Of a stretch of 64,000 nucleotides of DNA, positions 1 to 8,331 are shown in pieces. The stretch covers positions 1 through 64,000 of the forward strand of contig NZ_JACXYU010000005.1 in assembly GCF_014779715.1 (NCBI RefSeq). The letters are read 5' to 3'. Positions within the stretch are counted from its first letter, which is position 1; each line of letters opens with the position of its first letter. The stretch is from Streptomyces chumphonensis. Lineage in GTDB: Bacteria; Actinomycetota; Actinomycetes; Streptomycetales; Streptomycetaceae. Both the position numbers and the translations under genes were made by a program. The notes beneath the pieces were generated by a model. The model was not told where the DNA came from. It saw nothing but the letters and a program-made list of their open reading frames with translations, and did no database searches.

Positions 1-38
1 GCCCGGGAGGAGAAGCGCCGCGGCCCTGACGTGACGCG

Positions 39-78
39 GGGGCGTGCCGGTCCGGGACCGTCCGGACCGGCACGCCCC
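39..78. terminator. Strong bidirectional hairpin terminator
   Basis: A perfect 17-bp inverted repeat (arms 39-55 and 62-78, 6-nt loop). It lies just beyond the stop of the binding-protein gene at 114, on its downstream side, so it probably ends the liv operon. It may also end a plus-strand gene entering from the left. There is no clear T-run, which is common for Streptomyces terminators. Positions 1-38 hold no gene I can identify. Confidence 0.8.
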
Positions 79-113
79 TCGTCGTCGTGGTCGCCCGGCG
101 GTCGCCCCGGGCG

Positions 114-1376
114 TCACTGGGCCGAGGTCAGGTACTCCTCCACGCCGGGCGGCTGCGTGGCGTCCTCGACGGGCGCGGTGCCGCCGACGGCGTCCTGGGC
201 GGGCCGGATGATGTAGGACTGCTTGCTGGACGGGCTGCCCGGGTCGGAGAAGTCCTGCGGGGAGCCGAGGCCGACGTCGACCTGGTCGCGGGAGCGGTGC
301 GCCTCGACCAGCCCCTCGCGGGTGAGGTCCTTGGCGTCACAGGCCGCCTTCAGGCTCTCACCCATGAGGACGGCGGCGTTGAACCCGGAGAGCACGCCGG
401 AGTCGACGAGGTCGCCGGGGTAGGTCTCCTGGTAGTCGGCGACCATCCGCTTCACCTCCGGGAGGTCGGAGCTGACGGACGGGATGGCCGTCACGATGTG
501 CAGCATGGCCTCCAACGCCGGGGCGGCCGGGGTGTCCAGCAGCTGCGGCGCGAAGCCGGGGGCACTGGTGACGACGGGCACCTCGAAGCCCGAAGCCGCC
601 GCCACCCCGACGAGCGAGGCGGTCTGCGCGGGTCCGGCGCTGATGAGCACGGCGTCGACCTCCTCCCCGCGCACGGCGGTGACCTGGGCCGTCAGGTCGG
701 TGTCGGTCGCCTTGATCTTCTGTTCGACGACGTCGATCCCGGCCTGCTCCGCCGCGTACGTCGAGCCCTTGACCGCGTTGGCCCCGTACTCGCCCTCGAA
801 GTAGACGTGGCCGATCGTGTCCCCCTCCTTCAGGCCCTGTTCCCGGACGAGGAAGTCCACCGCCCGCATCATGTCCAGGTCGTAGGTGGTGCCGAGCACC
901 TGGACGGCGTCGTGGCCCAGCAGCGAGGCGGACCACGCCTGGGGGAAGGAGAGCACGGCGTCGCGTTCGAGGTCGTCGATGAGGGCGTCGACCACCGGCG
1001 ACCCGATGACCTGCGGCATCGCGATGACGTCCGGGGAGATCTTGGAGTAGGCGGCCACGGCCTTCTGCACGTCGTAGCCGTGGTCCTCGACCTCGATCTC
1101 GAGGGAGCGCCCGCAGATGCCGCCGTCGTCGTTGATCTGCTCGGCCCACATCTGCTGGGCCTGCACGATGCTCTTGCCGAGCGTGGCGTAGGGGCCGCTG
1201 AGGTCGGTGAGGGCGCCGAGGGTGATGGTCTCCTCGGTGACGCCGGGGCCCGTCTTCACGCCGTCGGCGCCGGTGCCCCCGCCGGAGTCGGACGCCTTGG
1301 TGCTGCACGCGGTGCCGAGGAGGGAGAGGGCGGCCAGGACCGCGAGGGCGGCGGCCGGTCGTCTGATGCGGTTCAC
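114..1376 (-). CDS. livK: Branched-chain amino acid ABC transporter binding lipoprotein
   Basis: A type I periplasmic-binding-fold protein (Peripla_BP_6 family) of 420 residues, anchored outside the membrane as a lipoprotein. It should capture the substrate for the permeases and ATPases encoded just upstream. The N-terminus has two arginines, a hydrophobic stretch and a lipobox LGTAC with Cys24. A Ser/Gly-rich linker follows, then the start of the binding fold (ETITLGALTDLSG). I chose the GTG at 1376 because it overlaps the livM stop in a GTGA junction; the longer open frame upstream lies inside livM. It is the last gene of the liv operon, directly before a strong hairpin. Substrate is inferred from the operon. 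Amides, urea or other hydrophobic compounds are also handled by this family. Confidence 0.88.
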   Translation of the reverse strand: MNRIRRPAAALAVLAALSLLGTACSTKASDSGGGTGADGVKTGPGVTEETITLGALTDLSGPYATLGKSIVQAQQMWAEQINDDGGICGRSLEIEVEDHGYDVQKAVAAYSKISPDVIAMPQVIGSPVVDALIDDLERDAVLSFPQAWSASLLGHDAVQVLGTTYDLDMMRAVDFLVREQGLKEGDTIGHVYFEGEYGANAVKGSTYAAEQAGIDVVEQKIKATDTDLTAQVTAVRGEEVDAVLISAGPAQTASLVGVAAASGFEVPVVTSAPGFAPQLLDTPAAPALEAMLHIVTAIPSVSSDLPEVKRMVADYQETYPGDLVDSGVLSGFNAAVLMGESLKAACDAKDLTREGLVEAHRSRDQVDVGLGSPQDFSDPGSPSSKQSYIIRPAQDAVGGTAPVEDATQPPGVEEYLTSAQ

Positions 1377-2584
1377 GGGCGGGACTCCTTGCGTTGCGCG
1401 GAGGGGACGGGCAGGGGGGTGACGTGGGGGCCGGTGCCGAGCGGCGGGGCGGCACCGGCGGCCGGGTCGGTCCCGGTGGGGCTGGGCTCCGGCCGGGCCC
1501 GGGCGGGGCGGCGGCGCAGCAGGCCGGCCAGCCCGCCGGGCGCGTAGCGCAGGACGACGATGATGGCGGCGCCGTAGAGGTAGCGCGCGGCCTCCGTCGG
1601 ACCGACGACGTGGCCGGGGCCGCCCGGTTCGTCGACGATCGGGAGGGCGTCGGCGTACCGGGCCATGACCAGGGGCAGCGCCGTGACGAACGCCGCCCCC
1701 GCCACGGCTCCGCCCACCGACCCGAGTCCGCCGATGACGATCATGGCGAGGTAGTCGATGGAGAGGACCAGCCCGAAGTAGTCGGGCACGATCCGGCGGA
1801 AGGCGAGGGCGATGAGCGCGCCGGACAGGCCCGCGTACATGGAGGAGACGACGAACGCGGCCGAGCGGTAGCGGGCGACGGGCACACCCATGACGGAGGC
1901 GGCCACCTCGCTGTCCCGCACCGCCGCCATGGCCCGGCCGGGTCGGCCGCGCAGGATGTTGCGGGCGGTGAACCAGGCCACGGCGAGCAGCGTCAGTCCG
2001 AGGTACCACAGCCGCTCCTCGGCGCCGAACGGCACTCCGAGGACCAGGAGTTCCGGGTCCTGGCCGGTGAAGGAGAAGCCGAACAGCTCGAAGGGCGCCA
2101 CCGCGCGGCCGTTGTACCCGCCGGTGACGGACTCGGCGTTGAGCATGACGTGGTGGCCGATGAAGACGAGCGCGAGCGTCGCCACGCCGAGGTAGATGCC
2201 GCGCACCCGGCCGGAGACGGGGCTGAAGAGTCCGCCCGCCACCCCGGCCAGGCAGACGGCCAGCACCAGCGCGAGCGGCGCGGGCAGTCCGGGGCCGGGC
2301 TCCCCGGCCAGCCAGGCGTAGCCGTAGGCGCCGACGGCGAGGAAGAAGGCGTGTCCGAGGGAGAGTTGGCCCGCTCCCCCGCTGAGCAGGTTCAGTCCGA
2401 TGGCGCCGATGGCCGCCGCCATGGCGAACAGGCCGATCTGGAGCCAGTACGCCTCCGCGTAGAGCGGCAGCGCGCACAGCAGCAGGACACCGGCGGTGGC
2501 CAGGAGCGGACGCCGGGCCCGGGACGTCAGCGGGGTGCGGGGCGTCGGCGGGGTGCGGGGCGTCAGCGGGGTGCGGTCAGACAC
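1373..2584 (-). CDS. livM: Branched-chain amino acid ABC permease LivM
   Basis: A membrane permease of the LivM type, 403 residues with about eight to nine hydrophobic segments. It forms the channel together with LivH. The family pattern is visible in GLNLLSGGAGQLSLGHAFF near the N-terminus and the EAA-like loop around GRAMAAVRDSEVAA. The first 20 or so residues are an unusual Thr/Pro-rich repeat (TPRTP) ahead of the first membrane segment. The C-terminal 50 residues are Pro/Arg-rich and not part of the fold. It overlaps livH by 8 bp and the binding-protein gene by 4 bp, so translation is probably coupled. Confidence 0.88.
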   Translation of the reverse strand: MSDRTPLTPRTPPTPRTPLTSRARRPLLATAGVLLLCALPLYAEAYWLQIGLFAMAAAIGAIGLNLLSGGAGQLSLGHAFFLAVGAYGYAWLAGEPGPGLPAPLALVLAVCLAGVAGGLFSPVSGRVRGIYLGVATLALVFIGHHVMLNAESVTGGYNGRAVAPFELFGFSFTGQDPELLVLGVPFGAEERLWYLGLTLLAVAWFTARNILRGRPGRAMAAVRDSEVAASVMGVPVARYRSAAFVVSSMYAGLSGALIALAFRRIVPDYFGLVLSIDYLAMIVIGGLGSVGGAVAGAAFVTALPLVMARYADALPIVDEPGGPGHVVGPTEAARYLYGAAIIVVLRYAPGGLAGLLRRRPARARPEPSPTGTDPAAGAAPPLGTGPHVTPLPVPSAQRKESRP

Positions 2585-3467
2585 GGACGGCCTCCTTCGT
2601 GCCCAGCAGGCCGTGCGGGCGGATCAGCAGGACGGTGATCATCACCAGGTAGGGCGCCACGTCGCCCAGACCCCGCCCGAAACCGCTCAGTTCGCTCTGG
2701 TACCCGGCGGCCAGCGCCTCGGTCACGCCGATGAGCAGGCTGCCCACGAGCGCGCCCGGCGGGGACGTCATGCCGCCGAGGATGGCGGCGGGGAACGCCT
2801 TCAGGGCGATCTGACCCGTCGTGCGCTCCAGCCCGGGGGCGGGGAAGGCGGTGAGGAAGAGGGCGGCGAGCGCGGCGAGCGCCCCGGCCAGACACCAGGC
2901 CAGGGTGCGGATGCGGCTGAGCGGGATGCCCATGAGGGCGGCGGCCTCCCGGTCCTCGGCGGCGGCGCGCAGCGACAGGCCCCAGGAGGAGTAGCGGAAC
3001 GCGGCGAACACCGCCCCGATGACGAGGACGGACACGACGATGCAGGCGATGCGGCTGACGGGCACGGTGACGCCGCCCAGCGCGACGACCTCGTTGCCCC
3101 ACGGGTCGCCGAGGGAGAGCAGGTCTCCTCCGATGCGCCGGGCCAGTTCGGTGACGATCAGGATGTCGACGCCGATGGTGAGGATGGTGAGGATGTGGTG
3201 CTGCGACGGGTCCAGGCCGCGCAACAGCAGCCGGTCGACGGCCCCCGCCAGCACGGCCGTCGCGAGCACACCGACGGCGAGCGCCGCGAGGAAGCCGATG
3301 TGCTCGTGCAGGACGGCGGTGAGGTAGCCGCCGAAGAGCAGCATCGAGCCCTGGGCGAAGTTCATGACCCCGGACGCCTTGAAGATGATGACGAAGCCGA
3401 GGGCGACCAGGGCGTAGACCGAGCCGAGGGCCAGGCCGTTGATCAGGATGTCGAGCACTTGGTTCAT
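2577..3467 (-). CDS. livH: Branched-chain amino acid ABC permease LivH
   Basis: The second permease subunit, 296 residues with about eight hydrophobic segments, LivH family. The N-terminal signature (GLALGSVYALVALGFVIIF, then GVMNFAQGSML) is typical, as is the cytoplasmic coupling loop near AAAEDREAAALMGI. The ATG at 3467 overlaps the livG stop by 4 bp (ATGA) and has a purine-rich site upstream. Length and order (F-G-H-M-binding protein on the minus strand) fit a standard HAAT-family importer. Confidence 0.9.
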   Translation of the reverse strand: MNQVLDILINGLALGSVYALVALGFVIIFKASGVMNFAQGSMLLFGGYLTAVLHEHIGFLAALAVGVLATAVLAGAVDRLLLRGLDPSQHHILTILTIGVDILIVTELARRIGGDLLSLGDPWGNEVVALGGVTVPVSRIACIVVSVLVIGAVFAAFRYSSWGLSLRAAAEDREAAALMGIPLSRIRTLAWCLAGALAALAALFLTAFPAPGLERTTGQIALKAFPAAILGGMTSPPGALVGSLLIGVTEALAAGYQSELSGFGRGLGDVAPYLVMITVLLIRPHGLLGTKEAVRV

Positions 3468-4333
3468 GCGGGGGACTCCTGGTCGGCGCCGGACGGCGCG
3501 GCGTGCGGAGGTGTGGCGTCGGGAGCGGTGGACGGTTTCGGGTCGGCGGTGGCCGGGGTGCCGAGGTAGGCGCGGAGCACCGCCGGGTCGTTGCGGACCT
3601 GCTCGGGCGTGCCGCCCGCGATGCGGCGGCCGAAGTCCAGCACGGTGACCTCGTCGGCGAGCCGCATGACGAGTCCCATGTCGTGCTCCACCAGGACGAC
3701 GGAGAGCCCGAGTTCGGCGCGCACGGTGCGGACGACCTCGGCCATCCGGTCCCGTTCGGCGCCGTTCATCCCGGCCACCGGTTCGTCCAGCAGCAGCACG
3801 CGCGGTTCCAGGCACAGGGCGCGTGCCAGCTCGACGCGCTTGCGGTCGCCGTAGGAGAGCAGGCCGACGGGCGTGTCGAACAGCGCTCCGAGCCCGGTGA
3901 GTTCGGCGAACTCGCGGGCCCGCCGCAGGTGCGTGCGCTGTTCCCGCACCGCGTGCGGCAGCCGCAGCGCGGCGGACGCGAAGCCCGCCTTCGTCAGCCC
4001 GTGCCGCCCGAGCATCAGGTTGTCGGCGACGGTCCCGGCGGTGGTGACGATGTTCTGGAAGGTCCGGGCCACCCCGAGCCCCGCGATGCGGTGCGGCGCG
4101 AGGCGGGTCAGCTCGTGCTCGCCGAGCCGGACGCTGCCCGACGCCGGGCGGCACACGCCGGAGAGCACGTTGAAGCAGGTCGACTTCCCGGCCCCGTTCG
4201 GCCCGATGAGGGCGTGCACGGTCCCGGGGCGGACGGTGAACCCGACGGCGTCCAGCGCGACGAGGCCGGCGAAGCGCACGGTGAGGTCCGTGACGGTCAG
4301 GGGCGGTGGCGGTGGCGGGACGGTCGCACTCAT
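3464..4333 (-). CDS. livG: Branched-chain amino acid ABC ATPase LivG
   Basis: An ABC ATPase of 289 residues that powers the LivH/LivM importer from the cytoplasmic side. Walker A GPNGAGKST lies at about residues 44-52. The signature is the LivG-type LSYGDRK at about 159-165 rather than LSGGQ, and Walker B LLLDEP at about 180-185. The C-terminal 30 residues are a Pro/Ala-rich extension. The ATG at 4333 overlaps the livF stop by 4 bp. Confidence 0.9.
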   Translation of the reverse strand: MSATVPPPPPPLTVTDLTVRFAGLVALDAVGFTVRPGTVHALIGPNGAGKSTCFNVLSGVCRPASGSVRLGEHELTRLAPHRIAGLGVARTFQNIVTTAGTVADNLMLGRHGLTKAGFASAALRLPHAVREQRTHLRRAREFAELTGLGALFDTPVGLLSYGDRKRVELARALCLEPRVLLLDEPVAGMNGAERDRMAEVVRTVRAELGLSVVLVEHDMGLVMRLADEVTVLDFGRRIAGGTPEQVRNDPAVLRAYLGTPATADPKPSTAPDATPPHAAPSGADQESPA

Positions 4334-5151
4334 CCGGCGCGCACCCCCTCGCCGAGGTAGAGCCGGCCGACCTCGTCGGAGCGGGACAGCTCCTCGGCGG
4401 GCCCGGAGAGCCCGACCCGTCCGACCTCCAGCACGTAGGCGTGGTCGGCGAGGGCGAGCGCCATGGCCGCGTTCTGCTCCACGAGCAGCACGGACGTGCC
4501 CTGGGCGTGGATCTCGCGGACGACCTCCGCGATGCGCTCGACCATGAGCGGGGCCAGGCCCAGCGACGGTTCGTCCAGCAGCAGCAGCCGGGGCCAGGCC
4601 ATCAGGGCGCGTCCGATGGCGAGCATCTGCTGCTCGCCGCCGGAGAGCAGCCCGGCACGCTGGCCGGTGCGTTCGGCGAGGCGGGGGAAGAGGCCGTAGA
4701 CCCGCTCGCGGGCGGCGGCGTTGCCGCCGTCGGCGTCCCGCCGCACCCGGCCGAGGCCGCCCGCCCTCAGGTTCTCGTCGACCGTCATGCCGCCGAAGAC
4801 GCGGCGGCCCTCGGGGACCTGCACGACGCCCGCCCGCACGGCCGCCACCGGGTCGGTGCCGTCCAGCGAGCGGTCCCCGTACGTCACGGTCCCGGCGGTG
4901 ACGCCGCCCCGGTACAGGCGCAGCGTGCCCGAGACCGCGCGCAGCAGCGTCGTCTTGCCCGCGCCGTTGGACCCCAGCAGGGCGACGACGCCCCCGGCGG
5001 GCACGGTGAGGCTGACGTCGTCCAGGGCGGTGACGGCGCGGCCGTACCGCACCTGGAGGCCGTCGACCCGCAGGTCCGCCGGTCCGTCGCCGGGCGGCGC
5101 GCCGGAGCGGGAGGGAGGGGGCGCGCCGGGGCGCGCTCGGAAGCCGAACAT
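4330..5151 (-). CDS. livF: Branched-chain amino acid ABC ATPase LivF
   Basis: The partner ABC ATPase, 273 residues, first gene of the liv operon. Walker A GSNGAGKTT is at about 60-68, the signature LSGGEQQ at 169-175 and Walker B LLLLDEPSLGLAP at 189-201. The first 25 residues are an Arg/Pro-rich tail not seen in most LivF proteins. The ATG at 5151 has a GAGGAG ribosome site a few bases upstream. The 324-bp region ahead of it carries two matching inverted repeats that look like operators. Confidence 0.9.
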   Translation of the reverse strand: MFGFRARPGAPPPSRSGAPPGDGPADLRVDGLQVRYGRAVTALDDVSLTVPAGGVVALLGSNGAGKTTLLRAVSGTLRLYRGGVTAGTVTYGDRSLDGTDPVAAVRAGVVQVPEGRRVFGGMTVDENLRAGGLGRVRRDADGGNAAARERVYGLFPRLAERTGQRAGLLSGGEQQMLAIGRALMAWPRLLLLDEPSLGLAPLMVERIAEVVREIHAQGTSVLLVEQNAAMALALADHAYVLEVGRVGLSGPAEELSRSDEVGRLYLGEGVRAG

Positions 5152-5302
5152 GCACTCCTCCTCAAAGGCCGCCGCCGGCGGGACCGGGCGGGGCGCGACG
5201 GCGGCACGGGGCGGGGAACGCCCACACCACAGCACCCGCCGCGACGGGCGTACAGGGCCGCGCGGCATGTCGGGGGCGGCTCCCAGACTCCGGCCCCGCC
5301 CG

Positions 5303-5373
5303 TTGTGCACCGGCACAGCGGGCGGGCGAACGTCCAGCGCACGGCGTTCGGAGCGGGTTGTGCCGGGGCACAC
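5303..5373. promoter_or_regulatory. Twin TTGTGC-N4-GCACA inverted repeats upstream of the liv operon
   Basis: Two copies of the same interrupted palindrome lie in the only sizeable gap before livF. One is TTGTGCACCGGCACAG at 5303-5318, the other TTGTGCCGGGGCACAC at 5358-5373. They are 55 bp apart, about five helical turns, so they face the same side of the DNA. The first sits inside a longer near-perfect 13-bp stem (5296-5325). I infer operators for the liv promoter. The adjacent PucR-type regulator is one possible binder. The rest of 5152-5475 has no gene. Confidence 0.5.
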
Positions 5374-5475
5374 CGGCGGCAGGGCACGGCGAACGCACCC
5401 GCCGGCGCCGGTGCGGGCCGGGGGTGCGGTCGGGTGCCGTCGCGCGGGCCGGGGCACGCCGGCCCGGCCGGGTCG

Positions 5476-6747
5476 TCAGCCGGGCAGGAGACGGCGTGCG
5501 GTGAGGGCCAGCGAGAGCTGCACCAGGTCCTCGGGGCGGGAGAGCGAGCGGCCGGTGAGCTGCTCGCAGCGGCGCAGCCGGTTGAGCACGGTGTTGCGGT
5601 GGCAGTACAGCCGGGCCCCGGCGCGCGGCGCCGAACCGTCGCACTCCAGCCAGACGGTGAGGGTGTCCAGCAGCACGTCCCGGTCGGCCGGTTCCAGCCG
5701 CAGGAGCGGCCCCAGCACGCTGCGGGTCAGCGCGGCGGCGAGGGCGGGCGAGGAGACGGTCAGAGCGGCGGGCAGGTGGTCGTCCAGGACGACGGCCGGG
5801 CCGTCGGGGGTGGCGCAGCGCAGCGCGGTGTCTGCGAGCTTGCGGGCGTCGCCGAGCGCGGCCAGGCCCTCCACCACGGAGCTGACGCCCAGGCGGGCGC
5901 CGGGCGGCAGGCGCAGGGTGCGGGCCACCTCCTGCGGCGTGGCGTCGCCGAGGAGGACGACGGCGCGTACCGCCTCCCGCCCCTCGTCGTCCGGGCCGCC
6001 GTGCCACAGCAGCCGGGTGCCGCGCCGGCCGACCGGCAGGCGTCCGCCCGGCAGGCCGCCGGCGTGCGCGCCGGTGACGGTGACGACGGCGTACCGGCCG
6101 TCCTCGGGAAGGTCGAGCGCGGACGCGGCCTCGGGCAGGTCGGCGATGCGGGTGGTGCCGTCGAGCAGGCCCTGCACGAGGAGCCGCAGCCGGTTCTCCC
6201 GCCGCCAGGCGAGCTGCCGTTCGGTCTCCCGGAAGGCGTCCGCGACCAGGGCGCAGTGCTCGTCGACGAAGTTCCACACGTCGGCCGCGAGATGCACGAG
6301 GAGCCGCACGTCGTCAGGGTCGGTGCGCTCGGTCTCCTCGATCAGCGCCTGCCAGACGATGGCGCCGCCGCGCCGGAAGGCGTGCAGCACGGCGTCCAGC
6401 GGAACGCCCTGTTCCGCCCGGTGCACCGCGATCTCCCAGGTGCAGCGGCGCGCGGCGTCCCGGAACTGGCGGGGGCGCACGAGCGAGCTGACGTTGTAGC
6501 GCAGCGAGCGGTGCACCTCCTGCCACACCTCGTCGCCCTCGGAGGTGATGGCGGCGCGGTAGGACGCCTCCCGCTCGCCGAGGTAGGTGACCAGGCGGTC
6601 GGTGAGCTGCGGCAGTTCCTCGATGAGGACGCGCGCGGCACGGTGCAGGACCGCGAGGGCCTCGGGATCGGCCCGTGTCCGTACGGGGGGCGGCATGGCC
6701 GGTGCCCCGGCATGCGTACGGACCCGGGACAGTACGTCTGGCTGCAT
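5476..6747 (-). CDS. PucR/CdaR-family transcriptional regulator
   Basis: A 423-residue regulator of the PucR/CdaR group. These proteins have a variable sensor region, a central GGDEF-like domain and a C-terminal helix-turn-helix (HTH_30). Here the HTH region shows the family pattern around ARLYCHRNTVLNRLRRCEQLTGR, close to residues 375-400. The N-terminal 180 residues resemble a helical sensor domain. ATG 6747 has GGAGGA about six bases upstream. It lies on the same strand as and directly ahead of the liv operon, with a 324-bp gap holding paired inverted repeats. Control of amino acid uptake is a reasonable inference but not shown. Confidence 0.82.
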   Translation of the reverse strand: MQPDVLSRVRTHAGAPAMPPPVRTRADPEALAVLHRAARVLIEELPQLTDRLVTYLGEREASYRAAITSEGDEVWQEVHRSLRYNVSSLVRPRQFRDAARRCTWEIAVHRAEQGVPLDAVLHAFRRGGAIVWQALIEETERTDPDDVRLLVHLAADVWNFVDEHCALVADAFRETERQLAWRRENRLRLLVQGLLDGTTRIADLPEAASALDLPEDGRYAVVTVTGAHAGGLPGGRLPVGRRGTRLLWHGGPDDEGREAVRAVVLLGDATPQEVARTLRLPPGARLGVSSVVEGLAALGDARKLADTALRCATPDGPAVVLDDHLPAALTVSSPALAAALTRSVLGPLLRLEPADRDVLLDTLTVWLECDGSAPRAGARLYCHRNTVLNRLRRCEQLTGRSLSRPEDLVQLSLALTARRLLPG

Positions 6748-6821
6748 CAGAGTCCTCCACCTCGGTGGGCCCTGGCGTCAGGCGGGCGGACCGCCCGGCC
6801 GTCGGAGCACTCAGCATGACA

Positions 6822-6837
6822 TACCACCCGGTCGGTA
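6822..6837. promoter_or_regulatory. Imperfect TACC-N8-GGTA palindrome upstream of the PucR-type gene
   Basis: The 16-mer TACCACCCGGTCGGTA matches its own reverse complement at 12 of 16 positions, with both outer four bases and the central CCGG intact. It is about 75 bp upstream of the regulator start at 6747. The layout resembles operators of TetR-family repressors. No TetR gene is adjacent, so the binder is unknown. Confidence 0.3.
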
Positions 6838-6929
6838 ACCCAGACGAGCGACCGAAGTCGGCATCACTCCGTGACCTCCCAGGCCCCCGGCGCCCCGGGC
6901 CCCCGCGCCCGGCCACGTTGTGGACGGCG

Positions 6930-8228
6930 TCAGGAAGCGGCCCACTCCGGCCGCTCCACCCGTCCCACCAGCCGGGTCAGCTCCACGCGGGAGCGCACCC
7001 CGAGCGCCGTGAAGACGTTGCGCAGGTGGTAGTCGACCGTGCGCGGGCTGACCCCGAGCAGTTCGGAGACCTCGCGGTTCGTCGCCCCCTCGGCCACGTA
7101 CCGGGTGATCCGCAGCTGTTGCGGGGTGAGCGCGCCGAGCGGCCAACCGCCGCACGTCCCGACGTCGGCGAGGAGCCGGTGCGCGGCGCGCCGGGCGGCG
7201 AGGGTCGCACCGGCGTACACCAGCCGGGCCACGACGGGCGGGTCGAAGCGCAGCGCGCCGCCGCCCGTCCGCACCAGACCGGCGTGCTCGGCCGGTTCCA
7301 GGCAGACCGGGTCGAGTCCGGCGGCCCGCACCGCCGCGACCCAGCGGCGCACGCCGTCCGCCGCGCCGTCCCGTCCCGACCGCTCCCCCGCGCCCGGCCC
7401 GGCGGCCCGGCGCGACGCCTCGGTCGCCGCCAGCAGCAGGGCGGTGCGGGTGTCGGCGGGCAGCTCCCCCACCCGGGCCGCGTACCGGCCGAGCAGCGAA
7501 CCGGGCGGGTGGGGACCCTCCCACGCCGGCCCGCCCGGAGCGGCGGCCCCCGGCAGGGCGGCGAGTTCGGCCAGCACACCGGGGACGCCGCCCGCCTCGG
7601 TCAGCAGCCGCTCCCGCGCCCCGGCGTCCGAACCGGTGGGCAGGAGGTCGTCGAGGAGCGCCGCGCACGACGCCCGGCCCAGCCGCCCGACGTGGCGCAC
7701 CGGCAGCCCGGCGAACTCCGGCGCGGCGGACGCGTCCCGTTCCACGCTCAGCACCAGCCCCACGGCGAGCCCGGGGCCCAGTCGGCGCGCGGCGAAGCCG
7801 AGGGCCGAGCGGGAGGTGGGGTCGACGAGGTGGGCGTCGTCCACGCACAGCAGCACCGGCCCGGCGGACGCGGTCAGGGCGCGCAGCGTGCGCAGCAGTT
7901 CCAGCGCGGCGGGCCGGTCGCCGGGCCACCGCGCCGGGGGCGGCGCGAGGCCGAGCGCGGCGGCCCGGCTGAGCACGGCGTGCAGCCCGGCGTGCGGCCA
8001 GCCGCGCTCGGCGAGGACCCCGGCGACGTCCACCACCGGGGACGGCCCGAACGCCCGCGCCGCGTACCGGAGCAGGGTCGTGCGCCCGCAGCCGGGGGGC
8101 GCGGTGAGGAGGAGGGCGCCGCCGTGGCCGTGCCGCACACCGTCCAGCAGCACGTGGAGGTCGGTGATCTCGGCGTCCCGGCCGTGCGGCCCGGCGGGGC
8201 GGGACGAGAGGGAGCCTGCAAGCGTCAT
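6930..8228 (-). CDS. LuxR-family regulator with a degenerate ATPase domain
   Basis: A 432-residue regulator with an N-terminal AAA-like ATPase region and a C-terminal LuxR (GerE) helix-turn-helix. The HTH spans about the last 65 residues (LTPQQLRITRYVAEGATN, then SPRTVDYHLRNVF). It is much shorter than typical LAL regulators of about 900 residues and lacks the long TPR middle. The P-loop reads PPGCGRTT with Arg where Lys is expected, while the Walker B stretch LLCVDDAH looks intact. I prefer ATG 8228; a GTG at 8252 is also open but has no better ribosome site. A hairpin at 8290-8319 separates it from the esterase gene upstream. Confidence 0.75.
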   Translation of the reverse strand: MTLAGSLSSRPAGPHGRDAEITDLHVLLDGVRHGHGGALLLTAPPGCGRTTLLRYAARAFGPSPVVDVAGVLAERGWPHAGLHAVLSRAAALGLAPPPARWPGDRPAALELLRTLRALTASAGPVLLCVDDAHLVDPTSRSALGFAARRLGPGLAVGLVLSVERDASAAPEFAGLPVRHVGRLGRASCAALLDDLLPTGSDAGARERLLTEAGGVPGVLAELAALPGAAAPGGPAWEGPHPPGSLLGRYAARVGELPADTRTALLLAATEASRRAAGPGAGERSGRDGAADGVRRWVAAVRAAGLDPVCLEPAEHAGLVRTGGGALRFDPPVVARLVYAGATLAARRAAHRLLADVGTCGGWPLGALTPQQLRITRYVAEGATNREVSELLGVSPRTVDYHLRNVFTALGVRSRVELTRLVGRVERPEWAAS

Positions 8229-8289
8229 CCCGTCATCATCGGGACCGGCCACCGGGGTGCGGCAAGGGGCGGTCCCCCAGCATGCCGAA

Positions 8290-8319
8290 GGCGGGGCTGT
8301 GCCTCGGCACAGCCCCGCC
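8290..8319. terminator. Hairpin terminator after the esterase gene
   Basis: A perfect 13-bp stem (8290-8302 with 8307-8319) and a 4-nt loop, 12 bp beyond the stop of the minus-strand esterase gene. It probably insulates that gene from the LuxR-type gene. Confidence 0.75.
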
Positions 8320-8331
8320 CGCAGGTCAACG

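Noticed and set aside
87..1547. 486-codon plus-strand frame opposite the liv binding protein
   Set aside because: Low-complexity Gly/Asp/Val-rich translation antisense to a clear lipoprotein gene.
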